A DNA stretch of 64,000 bases from NCBI RefSeq assembly GCF_900290285.1, contig NZ_LT985754.1, forward strand, positions 127,877 through 191,876. The letters run 5' to 3'. Under the pieces are notes generated by a model that was not told the origin of the DNA, made no database searches, and worked only from the letters and a program-made list of their open reading frames with translations. This DNA is from Candidatus Centipeda massiliensis (lineage in GTDB: Bacteria; Bacillota; Negativicutes; Selenomonadales; Selenomonadaceae). Every line of letters begins with the position of its first letter. Position 1 is the first letter of the stretch. Shown here piece after piece: positions 1 to 7,761 of the stretch. The position numbers were made by a program, and so were the translations under genes.

Positions 1-2
1 GC

Positions 3-2351
3 ACGGCGACGAACAACACCGTCCAGCTGACGAATGCTGCGGTTGGCGGTACGGTTACAGGCGGCATGGTCGGCACGGCGGCGGGCGGTACGGACAACAC
101 GCTGCGCGTCAAGGGCAACAGCACCGCCGCACAGATGAATGGCTTCCAGAAGTTCCACTTTGACCTCGCAGGGGCAAGCACGGCAACGCCGATGCTCGGC
201 ATCACGGGGACGGCGCGCACATGGCTGGACTGGGCGCAGCTCACAACGGACGGCTCGGGCGCAGGGGTGACGCTTCTCTCCAATCCGCACGGTCTGGATG
301 TGGCGAACTACACGGGCGCAATCACAACGACGACGGATACGACGGAGCGCAACATCGACACGGACACGCATTCGGATACGAACGTGACAAGTATCCGCGC
401 GGAGTCGTATCAGTTCGCAGGGGTGACGGCACCCGTGACGCTCGCGGGCGATGCGAACGGCTACGGCGGCATCTCGCGTGCGGGTAACTCCACGCGCAAT
501 AATGCGGTAGAGCTGACCTCGGGCAGCTATGCCGACTTCTACGGCGGTCATACGAGCGGCGCTGGCACGACGCAGACGGATAAGAACGACAGCCATGACA
601 ATACCGTCACGGTCAAGAGCGGCGTGACCGTAACGAATGTCTACGGCGGATTTGCGGCAAACGGTGCAGCAACGAAGAATACCGTGCACATCGACGGTGG
701 CAGCCCCCTTGGTGATGTCATCGGCGGACACGGCAGCACGGCGACGAACAACACTGTGACGGTGACCAACGGCTCTGCGGCAGCAGTCATTGGCGGGCAG
801 TCGACCGGCGATGCGACGGGCAATGTCGTGACGCTGGGCGGCAATTTCACAGGAAACCTCACGGGTGCTGTTTCGACGACGGGCGCAGCCTCGCACAATA
901 CGCTCGATCTCGGCACCTTTGACCTCGCGGGCAATGTGACGGGCGGCAGCGGCACAGCGGCGGCGGGCAACGTGATTGCCCTGCGCGGCACGCACGTCAC
1001 GGGCACCGTGACAGGCGGACGCGTCGGCGGTACGGCGGGCGGTGTGAACAATACGCTTGCTGTATACTACAATGCGGCGCGCTCCTCGGAGATCGGAGAC
1101 TTTGCGGGCGTGCAGAATCTCCATTTCTACCTCGGGGATGCGGCAGCAAATACCGCACCCACGCTGCTGAAGCTGACGAATGCAGGCGGCGACAAGGATG
1201 TAAGCGGGCTGAAGATCCGCGTCGGACGAAGCGGTGCAGCCGCAAAGCTCCAAAAGGGCGATACGTTCACGCTGATGGAGAATGCGGCGGGCAACATCAC
1301 GGGGGATGCCGCACGCGTTACGGGCGAGGGCATGGACGGCGTGTCGCGCCTCTATCGCTTCGCGGTTGCGCCCGATGCAGCGAATCGGAACAAGCTCATC
1401 GCAACGGTGACGAGTGTCGGGTTTGCCGAGCAGGCGAAATCCTTCGTCGAGACGCGTGCGGGTGCAGCGGCGTTCCTCGGCAGCGGCGGAGATTTCCTCG
1501 TGGAGACGGCACTGCCGTCGGCGCAGAAGGAGGCTGCAAGACAAGGTGCGGCAGACGGTGGCAGCTATGCACTCTGGGCAGGCATGGGCGGCAATGCAAT
1601 GAAGTATAAGACCGGCTCCCATGTCGATATGAAGGGCTGGAGTCTCGGTGTCGGCTGGGCGCGTCCGCTCGCCGTGGCGGAGGGAACGCTCACCTTTGGT
1701 CCATTCGTCGAGTATGGCCGCGGCAGCTACGACTCCTACCTCGACGACGGCACGCACGCGGATGGCACGGCAAGCTATCTCGGGCTCGGCGTTATGGCAA
1801 AGCTCAAGACGACGGATGGCACATGGGCAGAAGCGTCCATGCGTCTGGGGCGTACAAAGAGCGACTATGCGGGCGTCTTGGACGGCACCGCCGCCAGCTA
1901 CGACAGCGCAAGCAGTTACTATGCGGGGCATCTTGGCATCGGCAAGGAACTGCGTCTGCGCGAAAAGGACACACTGAATGTGTACCTGCGCTATTTCCAC
2001 GCGCATACGGGCGCTGCGGACGAGACGATCTCCACGGGCGAGCGTTATCATTTCGATGCGGTGAATTCGCACCGCACACGCCTCGGCCTACGCTGGACGC
2101 AGGAGTTGAAGGATGCGGCACAGCTTTATGCAGGACTTGCATGGGAGTACGAGTTCGGCGGCGATGCACGCGCAAGCTACGACGGCGAAGGGACACCGAC
2201 CCCCACGCTCAAGGGATCAAGCGCCCTCCTCGAACTCGGCTACCGCTTCGCACCGAAGGCGAGCCGCGTGAGCTATGACCTCCACCTTACGGGCTGGCAG
2301 GGCAAGCGCCAGGGCGTTACGGGCGGCGCATCGGTAAACTGGATGTTCTAA
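3..2351 (+). CDS. Autotransporter, 3' part (passenger repeats plus beta-barrel), truncated by window edge
   Basis: The frame is open from base 3, so the 5' end lies outside the window; the first internal ATG at 66 is not a credible start. The visible N-terminal 400 or so residues are Gly/Thr/Asn-rich and repeat a pattern of GG-x-G followed by N-x-V-x-V (for example NNTVTVTNGS, GNVVTLGG), typical of the beta-solenoid passengers of type V secreted proteins. The last 280 or so residues alternate polar and aromatic residues (LWAGMGGNAMKYK, WSLGVGWARP, LGYRF) and end in Trp-Met-Phe, matching an autotransporter beta-barrel with C-terminal aromatic residue recognised by the BAM complex. The barrel would sit in the outer membrane and export the passenger. 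This supports a diderm cell. The passenger function cannot be told from these repeats. A hairpin terminator follows 14 bp after the stop. Confidence 0.85.
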   Translation, partial: TATNNTVQLTNAAVGGTVTGGMVGTAAGGTDNTLRVKGNSTAAQMNGFQKFHFDLAGASTATPMLGITGTARTWLDWAQLTTDGSGAGVTLLSNPHGLDVANYTGAITTTTDTTERNIDTDTHSDTNVTSIRAESYQFAGVTAPVTLAGDANGYGGISRAGNSTRNNAVELTSGSYADFYGGHTSGAGTTQTDKNDSHDNTVTVKSGVTVTNVYGGFAANGAATKNTVHIDGGSPLGDVIGGHGSTATNNTVTVTNGSAAAVIGGQSTGDATGNVVTLGGNFTGNLTGAVSTTGAASHNTLDLGTFDLAGNVTGGSGTAAAGNVIALRGTHVTGTVTGGRVGGTAGGVNNTLAVYYNAARSSEIGDFAGVQNLHFYLGDAAANTAPTLLKLTNAGGDKDVSGLKIRVGRSGAAAKLQKGDTFTLMENAAGNITGDAARVTGEGMDGVSRLYRFAVAPDAANRNKLIATVTSVGFAEQAKSFVETRAGAAAFLGSGGDFLVETALPSAQKEAARQGAADGGSYALWAGMGGNAMKYKTGSHVDMKGWSLGVGWARPLAVAEGTLTFGPFVEYGRGSYDSYLDDGTHADGTASYLGLGVMAKLKTTDGTWAEASMRLGRTKSDYAGVLDGTAASYDSASSYYAGHLGIGKELRLREKDTLNVYLRYFHAHTGAADETISTGERYHFDAVNSHRTRLGLRWTQELKDAAQLYAGLAWEYEFGGDARASYDGEGTPTPTLKGSSALLELGYRFAPKASRVSYDLHLTGWQGKRQGVTGGASVNWMF

Positions 2352-2365
2352 ACGATGATTGTATA

Positions 2366-2417
2366 AAAATGGGATGACCGCAGAAAGCTGCTAAACTTTC
2401 TGTGATCATCCCATTTT
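2366..2417. terminator. Bidirectional hairpin terminator after the autotransporter gene
   Basis: A long inverted repeat pairs the stretch from 2366 (AAAATGGGATGA...CAGAAAG) with 2396-2417 (CTTTCTGTGATCATCCCATTTT), flanked by A and T runs. It lies between the autotransporter stop and the next gene's ribosome binding site. Confidence 0.8.
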
Positions 2418-2478
2418 CCATTTGCAGAATTATGTGGTAGAATGTATTTGAATAAAATCCGTGCGGAGGACTTTTGCA

Positions 2479-3363
2479 ATGCAGGGGCAACGACGTGTCT
2501 ACTTTTATGCCGTTAGCGCGGTCGTGATCTGGTCGACGACGGCGGCACTGGTGAAGAGTCTGCTCACGGCGATCCCGACATTTGAGGCGCTCTTTCTGAG
2601 CACGCTCGCTGCGAGCCTCTTCCTGCTCGTCGTGCAGCTTGTGCGCGACGGGGGGCGCATATTTCGTATCTATGACATACGCGGCTATGCGGCTATGGCG
2701 GGGCTCGGTTTCCTCGGGCTTTTCCTCTACTCGGGGCTGTACTACTACGGGCTTTCGCAGCTGACCTCGCAGGAGGCGTGCCTCCTCAACTATCTCTGGC
2801 CGATGATGATTGTCCTCTTTGCCGCGCTGCTCCTCGGGGAGCGGATTACCCTGCGCACCGCCGTCGCACTCCTCCTCTCGTTCTCCGGTGTGGTGGTACT
2901 CACCCTCGGCGGGGAGGGCAGCGCCGAGGGAAACGGGCTGCTTGGCACCGCCGCCTGTCTGCTCGCAGCCCTCTGCTACGGACTCTTTTGTGTGCTGAAC
3001 AAGCGGCGGAACATCGACCAGACGGTGATGATGATTCTGGCGTGGGGAGTGACGGCGGTCTGCTCGCTGCCCGTAACGCTGCTCACGGAGGAGTGGGTCA
3101 CACCCATGTGGACACAGTGGCTCGGTCTCTTGTGGCTCGGTGTATTCATTGATGCCGTGGGTTATCTCTGGTGGGCGATGGCACTGCAGGGGGCGCGGAA
3201 CTCGGCGATGGTTGCAAACCTCGCCTACGCTGTGCCGCTCCTCTCGCTCGTTGTCTCTGCCATAACGCTTGGTGAGGAGATGAGCAGCGCGGCGTTCCTC
3301 GCACTCGTGCTCATCATGGGCGGGATCCTCTTGCAGAGTGTGCGGCGAGGGAAGGTGCGTTGA
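2479..3363 (+). CDS. DMT-superfamily (EamA) transporter
   Basis: A 294-residue, strongly hydrophobic protein with about ten membrane segments and the two-fold repeated EamA layout, as in RhaT/YdcZ-type drug/metabolite transporters. Recognisable features are an early Trp-Ser-Thr-Thr-Ala stretch in TM1, a short TM4-TM5 loop (LGERIT), and the mirrored LGEEMSSAAFLAL motif near residue 270. The frame also contains a GTG at 2461, but a clear Shine-Dalgarno (CGGAGGA, 2463-2469) lies 9 bases before ATG 2479, so that start is preferred. It would export or import a small metabolite across the inner membrane; the substrate cannot be predicted. It stands alone between a terminator and a repeat-rich spacer. 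Confidence 0.8.
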   Translation: MQGQRRVYFYAVSAVVIWSTTAALVKSLLTAIPTFEALFLSTLAASLFLLVVQLVRDGGRIFRIYDIRGYAAMAGLGFLGLFLYSGLYYYGLSQLTSQEACLLNYLWPMMIVLFAALLLGERITLRTAVALLLSFSGVVVLTLGGEGSAEGNGLLGTAACLLAALCYGLFCVLNKRRNIDQTVMMILAWGVTAVCSLPVTLLTEEWVTPMWTQWLGLLWLGVFIDAVGYLWWAMALQGARNSAMVANLAYAVPLLSLVVSAITLGEEMSSAAFLALVLIMGGILLQSVRRGKVR

Positions 3364-3374
3364 AAAACAAAAGG

Positions 3375-3686
3375 AGGGCTGCTCTCGGAGCGCCCCTTCC
3401 ACCGCTTACGCGGTCCCCCTCCCCCGTTGTGAACGGGGGAGGCTGAGGTTACGGCATATTAGGGAATCGCTGATAAAATGAAGTCCGTCAGATTGGCGTA
3501 GATTTTTTCGTCCGAACAAGGAGGCAAACCGGACGCATAGCCAAAGCTATGTGGAGGATTTGCCGACGAAGTGCGGGCAAAAAAGATGCGTCAAGATGGC
3601 GGTGCTGAATTTATCAGTGCTTCCTTAGCTTCCCCCGCCGAAGCGGGGGAAGTGGCGAGCTTGCGAGCCGATAGGGGCGCCCCAAA
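3375..3686. repeat. GC-rich palindromic intergenic region interrupted by a family A element
   Basis: This gene-free stretch holds several small hairpins: ACCGC-TTAC-GCGGT near 3402, CTCCCCCGTT-GTG-AACGGGGGAG near 3420-3445, and CTTCCCCCGC-CGAA-GCGGGGGAAG near 3629-3652. The outer edges (GGAGCGCCCC near 3393 and GGGGCGCCCC near 3676) resemble each other. A family A element with its own 4-bp direct repeats sits between the two halves, so it inserted into an older palindromic repeat. Confidence 0.6.
3463..3624 (+). repeat. Family A MITE-like element, copy A1 (162 bp)
   Basis: The ends are GGAATCGCTGATAAA and TTTATCAGTGCTTCC, imperfect inverted repeats (13 of 15). It is flanked by a 4-bp direct repeat TTAG (3459-3462 and 3625-3628). 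The inside has a short hairpin CATAGC-CAAA-GCTATG and GGCAAA/TTTGCC arms, so the whole element can fold on itself. It has no coding capacity. Confidence 0.85.
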
Positions 3687-3694
3687 TGAAGCCT

Positions 3695-4426
3695 TTATTC
3701 CTCCGGCAGCGCCGCATGCAGCACATCACCGATCGGCTCACGGATGACCAGCTCGGCGCGGGCATCGGCACGCGTCTCGCTCTTGTTGATAAGGACAAGG
3801 TGACTGCCGCGGAAGTAGTCGATCAGTCCCGCCGCAGGGTAGACGATGAGCGACGTACCGCCGATGATGAGCGTGTCCGCCGCACGGATGGCGGCGACAG
3901 CGCCCTCAATGGTCGCTGTGTCAAGACTTTCCTCATAGAGTACAACATCGGGGCGGACAATGCCGCCGCAGCTGCAGTGTGGGATGGGGCGATGGTGGAG
4001 GATGTAGTCGAGCCCGTAATGCGCGCCGCAGTCCATGCAGTGCGCACGGCGGATCGAGCCGTGCAGCTCGTAGACCGTCTTTGAGCCTGCCGCCTGATGG
4101 AGCCCGTCGATGTTCTGTGTCACCACCGCCGCGAGAATGCCGCGCCGCTCCAACTCTGCGAGCGCGTAGTGCCCCGGATTCGGCTCCGCTGCGAGGTAGA
4201 CAAAGCGCCGCCGATAGAAGTCGAAGAACTCGGCGGGATGCGCCATGAGGAAGCTGTGCGATGCCATCTGCTCAGGTGCGAACTCCTGATGCAGCGTCTC
4301 GCTGTAGATGCCGCCCGCGCTGCGAAAGTCGGGAATCCCCGACTCTGTGGACATACCCGCCCCGCCGAAAAAGACCGCGCGGCGGCTCTCTGTGAGGATT
4401 TCTCTGAGTGCTGCAATCGTGTCCAT
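3695..4426 (-). CDS. Sir2-family NAD-dependent protein deacylase (sirtuin)
   Basis: A 243-residue single-domain sirtuin, the usual length for bacterial CobB-type enzymes. Visible motifs in order: FFGGAGMSTESGIPDFRS (NAD-binding GAGxS and PDFR), TQNIDGLHQAAGS (catalytic-site TQNID), ELHGSIRRAHC with the catalytic His, CxxC-type zinc ligands (CMDCGAHY and a later CSCGG), RPDVVLYEE, and GTSLIVYPAAGL. It would remove acyl groups from lysines using NAD in the cytoplasm. The start ATG at 4426 follows GGAGG with six bases spacing. The type I toxin-antitoxin-like module next door lies upstream of this start; its sRNA promoter is only 16 bp away and points the other way. Confidence 0.9.
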   Translation of the reverse strand: MDTIAALREILTESRRAVFFGGAGMSTESGIPDFRSAGGIYSETLHQEFAPEQMASHSFLMAHPAEFFDFYRRRFVYLAAEPNPGHYALAELERRGILAAVVTQNIDGLHQAAGSKTVYELHGSIRRAHCMDCGAHYGLDYILHHRPIPHCSCGGIVRPDVVLYEESLDTATIEGAVAAIRAADTLIIGGTSLIVYPAAGLIDYFRGSHLVLINKSETRADARAELVIREPIGDVLHAALPEE

Positions 4427-4441
4427 CGTGTACCTCCTTGC

Positions 4442-4469
4442 TTGACAATTTTTTGTGGATGAGTATAAT
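4442..4469 (+). promoter_or_regulatory. Consensus sigma-70 promoter of antitoxin-like sRNA, module 1
   Basis: TTGACA (4442-4447), a 16-base spacer and TATAAT (4464-4469): both boxes match the consensus exactly. No protein gene follows on this strand before a terminator hairpin, so the product should be a short RNA. Confidence 0.8.
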
Positions 4470-4475
4470 GAAACT

Positions 4476-4577
4476 ATAAAAAGAGTGACTGGTGATTGGA
4501 CCCGCCGGTCTCTCCCTCAAAGTTTTATCTTTCGTGAAGACAGAGCCGACGTGAACCGCACAGCGGCTCTTCTTTCT
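4476..4577 (+). ncRNA. Predicted antisense sRNA (type I antitoxin), module 1
   Basis: An RNA of about 100 nt is predicted from the promoter at 4442-4469 to a hairpin (AGAGCCG at 4542-4548 pairing with CGGCTCT at 4564-4570) followed by a T-rich stretch. It ends 2-3 bases before the stop codon of the oppositely oriented toxin ORF, so it would be complementary to the 3' part of the toxin mRNA, the geometry of TxpA/RatA and BsrG/SR4 in Bacillus. Module 2 shares its 5' sequence (GACTGGTG, GCCGGTCTCTCC) and the terminator sequence GAGCCGACGTGAACCGCAC. Transcription is inferred. Confidence 0.65.
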
Positions 4578-4579
4578 GT

Positions 4580-4657
4580 CTACCTAGTCAGAAATATGAT
4601 GTTGACCACGAGCGTTGCCGCCGCTAGCACGAGCGATAGTTTTTCATATAAACTCAT
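4580..4657 (-). CDS. TxpA/BsrG-like type I toxin peptide, module 1 (25 aa)
   Basis: A 25-residue peptide beginning MSLYEKLSLV, continuing as one hydrophobic helix (AAATLVVNIIF) and ending in Thr-Arg. The Tyr-Glu-x-Leu start matches Bacillus TxpA (MSTYESLMV) and BsrG (MTVYESLMI). A Shine-Dalgarno GGAGGTGAT lies at 4662-4670, eight bases from this ATG; another ATG two codons upstream is too close to the SD. The SD is buried in a hairpin (CTCTCTGC pairing with GCAGGGAG, minus strand, 4667-4685), as in known type I toxin mRNAs. The gene is too short for most annotation pipelines. It would insert in the membrane and depolarise it if not silenced by the antisense RNA at 4476-4577. The peptide is seen directly; toxicity is inferred from family resemblance. 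Confidence 0.7.
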   Translation of the reverse strand: MSLYEKLSLVLAAATLVVNIIFLTR

Positions 4658-4716
4658 GCACATCACCTCCCTGCGAAGCAGAGAGAAAACCAGCTTTTTA
4701 CCAGCCACTTACGAAC

Positions 4717-4722
4717 ATTATA
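4717..4722 (-). promoter_or_regulatory. Extended -10 element of toxin mRNA, module 1
   Basis: On the minus strand the sequence reads TGCTATAAT, an extended -10 box, within a block (CCTGTGAAGAAACGATG before it) that is identical in module 2. It lies about 60 bases before the toxin start, leaving room for the SD-masking hairpin leader. No convincing -35 box is seen. Confidence 0.6.
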
Positions 4723-4747
4723 GCACATCGTTTCTTCACAGGAAAGC

Positions 4748-4783
4748 AAAAAACGGAGCAGATATGCGTCTGCTCCGTTTTTG
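4748..4783. terminator. Hairpin terminator after the TonB receptor gene / edge of module 1
   Basis: AAAACGGAGCAGA pairs with TCTGCTCCGTTTT around a six-base loop, with T runs on both strands. On the minus strand it terminates the uptake operon ending at 4799; the same hairpin is present at the matching edge of module 2, so it belongs to the duplicated block. Confidence 0.8.
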
Positions 4784-4798
4784 TGTGCGATGGGGAAA

Positions 4799-6715
4799 TC
4801 AGAAATTGTACGTTCCGCCAAGGATGAAGTGGCGGCTCGGCGCGGCATATGCACCAAGCGTCGTATAGCCGATGGTCTCATAGCTCTCATCCGTGAGGTT
4901 CAGTGCCTTCAGATAGACCTTGAACTCCGGCGAGATGTGATAGTTCACGCCGAGGTCGAGCGTCATGTACTGGGTATCCGTGAAACGCTCTTTGCTGCGT
5001 CCCGTTACATAGTTGAGGTCGAGATCGGCGTCCCATTTCCCCTGCGTGTAGGAGAGTCCGAGATTGTAGCCGTTCGGGCGGGTATTTGTGGAGAGGTAGC
5101 CTTTATAGCGGTCGGTGGATTCGACGTGTGCATAGCTGTATGCGGCGCGAATCGTCCACATATCGCTCGCCCGATAGCGTGTGCTCAGTTCCATCCCGCG
5201 CCGATCTTCACGCTCCGTGTTGTAATAGCTTGTGCGTCCGCTCCATACCCAGTTCAGCGCGTTTTTCACCTTGCTGCGGTAGAGACTCGCGGACACATTC
5301 CACTTGCGCGTGATCTGACTGTCAGCACCGATGGTGAAGGTGTGGGACTTCTCCTGCTTGAGATTCGGGTTGCCGAGCATGAACGCTGTATTGGCATGGA
5401 GCATCTTGAGCGTCGGGTTGTTGACCGCCTGTCCCCACGAGATGTAGGCGTGCGTTTTGCGGTCAAATTTCTTGTTCAGGCTGATGTGCGACGCGACATC
5501 GGAGCCGTATTCGTTGTGATGCTCTAAGCGCGAGCCGAGCTTGAGCGCGTAGCCCTGTCCGAGCTGCCAGTCGTCTTCGAGGAAGAGTGCCTTGGTTGTG
5601 GCGGACACATCAAGCGTTCCGCTGTTCTCCTCGTGCATCTTGTCACGCGCCCAGAGGACTCCTGCGACGAGCATATTTTTATTGCCGAGCATCCAGAGTT
5701 TTTGCCCCTCGAAGGTATCGCGGCGGAGATTGTGGGTGTAGGGGGACGGTCCGAACGAGGAATCAAAAGGACCGTCGGCATTCGATGTGCTGTGATAGTA
5801 GCGCAGGAACGTGCCCTCGCCGTCCTTTTTCGCGCCGAACATATAGCTTATGCCGTATACACTGTCCGTCGTACGTAGACAGGATTTGTAATAAGGGATG
5901 CCTTCTTTCGGGTCGCCGAGGAAAATGCCATAGCCGTCGTCTGCTTCATGGCGGCTGTAGTCCACGGTCAGGCGGTCGTTGCCCATGATACGGTCATAGG
6001 CGATGTTATAGTCCGTATGCTCAATATCACTGTTTCCGAAGGTGCGTTTGTTTCCTTCGGCGTTTTTATACTGGAAATCCTTGCGGCGCTCATGTGCTGC
6101 GCCGATACGGATCATATTCTTTTCATCGCCGCCGCTGACGTTTATCCCCGCACGTTTCTCACCCCACGAGCCGAGCTGTATGTTGACGGAGCCGCTCGGT
6201 TTCCCCGCCGCCGGACGCTTCGTGATGATGTTAACCACGCCCGAGACGGCGCGCTCGCCATAGAGCGAGGAGTTTGGCCCGCGTACGATCTCGATTCGTT
6301 CCACCTCGCCGATCGCAATCTGGTCGACGTTGATTGCGTTATCATCGCCGCTGACCATGAGGTGATCCCAGTTGACCTTCTTGCCGTCGACCATGACGAG
6401 GACGCGCGAGTCACCGTTGATGACGGGATAGGCGGCAAAGCCCTTCTGCACGACGTTGATGTTCGCCCCCTTGAGTGCATCGGAGACGCTCTTGTAGTTG
6501 CCGCGCTCGATCTGCTCCTCCGAGATCAGCGTGACATCCGCCGGCACGTCGCTGATCGCCGTCTCGCTGCGGCTCGCCGTGACGACGATATCGTCCAGTG
6601 TGTAGGACTGCATCGCCTCACCTGCTGCCTCCTCCGCACTTGCCGGCGCTGCAGCACAGCCCATTCCAACGGTGAGTGCGCCCGCAATCAGTCCGCTGAG
6701 TATTGATTTTTTCAT
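4799..6715 (-). CDS. TonB-dependent outer-membrane receptor
   Basis: A 638-residue receptor with a signal peptide (MKKSILSGLIAGALTVGMG, cleavage near APASA), a TonB-box-like stretch (DDIVVTAS) at about residues 42-49, a plug domain (ISDVPADVTLISEEQIE, later VERIEIVRGPNSSLYGERAV and GVVNIITKRP) and a 22-strand-type barrel ending in Tyr-Asn-Phe. It would bind a ferric siderophore, heme or similar ligand at the cell surface and pass it to the periplasm using TonB energy. Its start overlaps the binding-protein stop by ATGA, so it is translated with the ABC transporter genes. The operator-like palindrome upstream of the operon suggests iron control. The ligand is not evident; the barrel resembles BtuB/CirA-type receptors, so vitamin B12 is not fully excluded, but the window has a separate riboswitch-controlled B12-type operon. 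Confidence 0.9.
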   Translation of the reverse strand: MKKSILSGLIAGALTVGMGCAAAPASAEEAAGEAMQSYTLDDIVVTASRSETAISDVPADVTLISEEQIERGNYKSVSDALKGANINVVQKGFAAYPVINGDSRVLVMVDGKKVNWDHLMVSGDDNAINVDQIAIGEVERIEIVRGPNSSLYGERAVSGVVNIITKRPAAGKPSGSVNIQLGSWGEKRAGINVSGGDEKNMIRIGAAHERRKDFQYKNAEGNKRTFGNSDIEHTDYNIAYDRIMGNDRLTVDYSRHEADDGYGIFLGDPKEGIPYYKSCLRTTDSVYGISYMFGAKKDGEGTFLRYYHSTSNADGPFDSSFGPSPYTHNLRRDTFEGQKLWMLGNKNMLVAGVLWARDKMHEENSGTLDVSATTKALFLEDDWQLGQGYALKLGSRLEHHNEYGSDVASHISLNKKFDRKTHAYISWGQAVNNPTLKMLHANTAFMLGNPNLKQEKSHTFTIGADSQITRKWNVSASLYRSKVKNALNWVWSGRTSYYNTEREDRRGMELSTRYRASDMWTIRAAYSYAHVESTDRYKGYLSTNTRPNGYNLGLSYTQGKWDADLDLNYVTGRSKERFTDTQYMTLDLGVNYHISPEFKVYLKALNLTDESYETIGYTTLGAYAAPSRHFILGGTYNF

Positions 6716-7761
6716 CTTTTCATCCCTTCTGATTCATCCCTGAGGGCATCCAGCCCTGCGGCTATATCTTCAAGCGCCGTGATACAGCGCCCGTTCCCGT
6801 TGTTGACATCGGAAAAATTCACGATGATGATGCGATTTTCCCGTACGGCTTTCATATTTTGGAGATTTGGATCGCCGCGCAGCTCCGCGCGTGCCTCCTC
6901 CTCCGTGCAATCCTTCGGATTCACATAGATGATGACCTCGGGTGCAAATCCAAGGACGCGCTCGGGACCGACGGCGCGCATCTGGCGGTCGACGATGTTG
7001 TCCGCACCCGCCTTGCGTGCGATGTCGTCGATGATGTAGGCGGGGCCGTACATGCTGTAGAGACTGCTGCCGTGCGCCTGTAAGATCATCGCAGTATAGC
7101 GCTGTCCGCGCGCCGCTGTCCGTGCCTCAACGGCGGCGACGCGCTCCTTCAGCCCTGCGGTATACGCCGCCGCACGCTCCTCCACACCGAAGATATGACC
7201 CATATCTTTGATAAACGGATAGACCGTTTCCTCTAGGCTCGGGTGTCCCTTGCGCACGGTGGCGGGGACAATGTACGCACCGATGCTGCGGTCGAAATAG
7301 GAATAGACATCGCCAAGCGCCTCGGGGGTGAAGTGATGTGACCACCCGATGATGAGATCGGGGCGGAGCGCCACAACCTCCTCACGGCTCGGGACGTAGG
7401 GCGCGGCAAGAATCGGAAGTGCCGCGTATGCGTCTGCATAGGCGGGCGGCTCTGCACCGTAGGGTGCAATCGTTCCGATGATGCGATCCGAAAGGCCAAG
7501 GTCGATGAGCAGCTCCGTCGCCCCCGGGTAGGAGACGAGCACGCGCTCCGGTGTATGTGCGAGTGTGAACGCAGCAGGACGTCCCTCACTGTCCGATGTT
7601 GTGTATGCGATGCCGTCCGACACCGTGTCCCTCGCGTACGAGCCGCGCCCATCGGTCGCCGCGAGCGATAGGATGAGGGCACTGAACGCGAGCAGGGGGA
7701 GGAGGCGCAGCATATTAGTGATGCGGCGGAGTGTTCTGCCCTTTGTCTGCGTCGCATTCAT
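6712..7761 (-). CDS. ABC transporter periplasmic binding protein (iron-complex/BtuF-like)
   Basis: A 349-residue class III (FecB/BtuF-type) binding protein. After a membrane-anchor or signal segment (LRLLPLLAFSALILSLAAT, residues 18-37) come the conserved features of the fold: HTPERVLVSYPGATELLIDL, IIGTIAPYG, VVALRPDLIIGW, a long linking helix around residues 190-215, and FAPEVIIYVNP. There is no lipobox cysteine, so it may stay membrane-anchored by the uncleaved helix or be released into the periplasm. It would collect the ligand from the TonB receptor encoded directly downstream and hand it to the FecCD permease. It overlaps both neighbours by ATGA (7758-7761 and 6712-6715), indicating translational coupling. 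Confidence 0.88.
   Translation of the reverse strand: MNATQTKGRTLRRITNMLRLLPLLAFSALILSLAATDGRGSYARDTVSDGIAYTTSDSEGRPAAFTLAHTPERVLVSYPGATELLIDLGLSDRIIGTIAPYGAEPPAYADAYAALPILAAPYVPSREEVVALRPDLIIGWSHHFTPEALGDVYSYFDRSIGAYIVPATVRKGHPSLEETVYPFIKDMGHIFGVEERAAAYTAGLKERVAAVEARTAARGQRYTAMILQAHGSSLYSMYGPAYIIDDIARKAGADNIVDRQMRAVGPERVLGFAPEVIIYVNPKDCTEEEARAELRGDPNLQNMKAVRENRIIIVNFSDVNNGNGRCITALEDIAAGLDALRDESEGMKR

Noticed and set aside
1..1050. Tandem DNA repeats or CRISPR-like array in the autotransporter passenger
   Set aside because: The periodicity is at protein level with variable DNA, no constant repeat and spacer lengths.
4455..4890. ORFs of 70-137 residues across toxin-antitoxin module 1
   Set aside because: They cross promoters, terminators and the toxin frame, and no protein features appear; the small peptide on the minus strand explains the region better.
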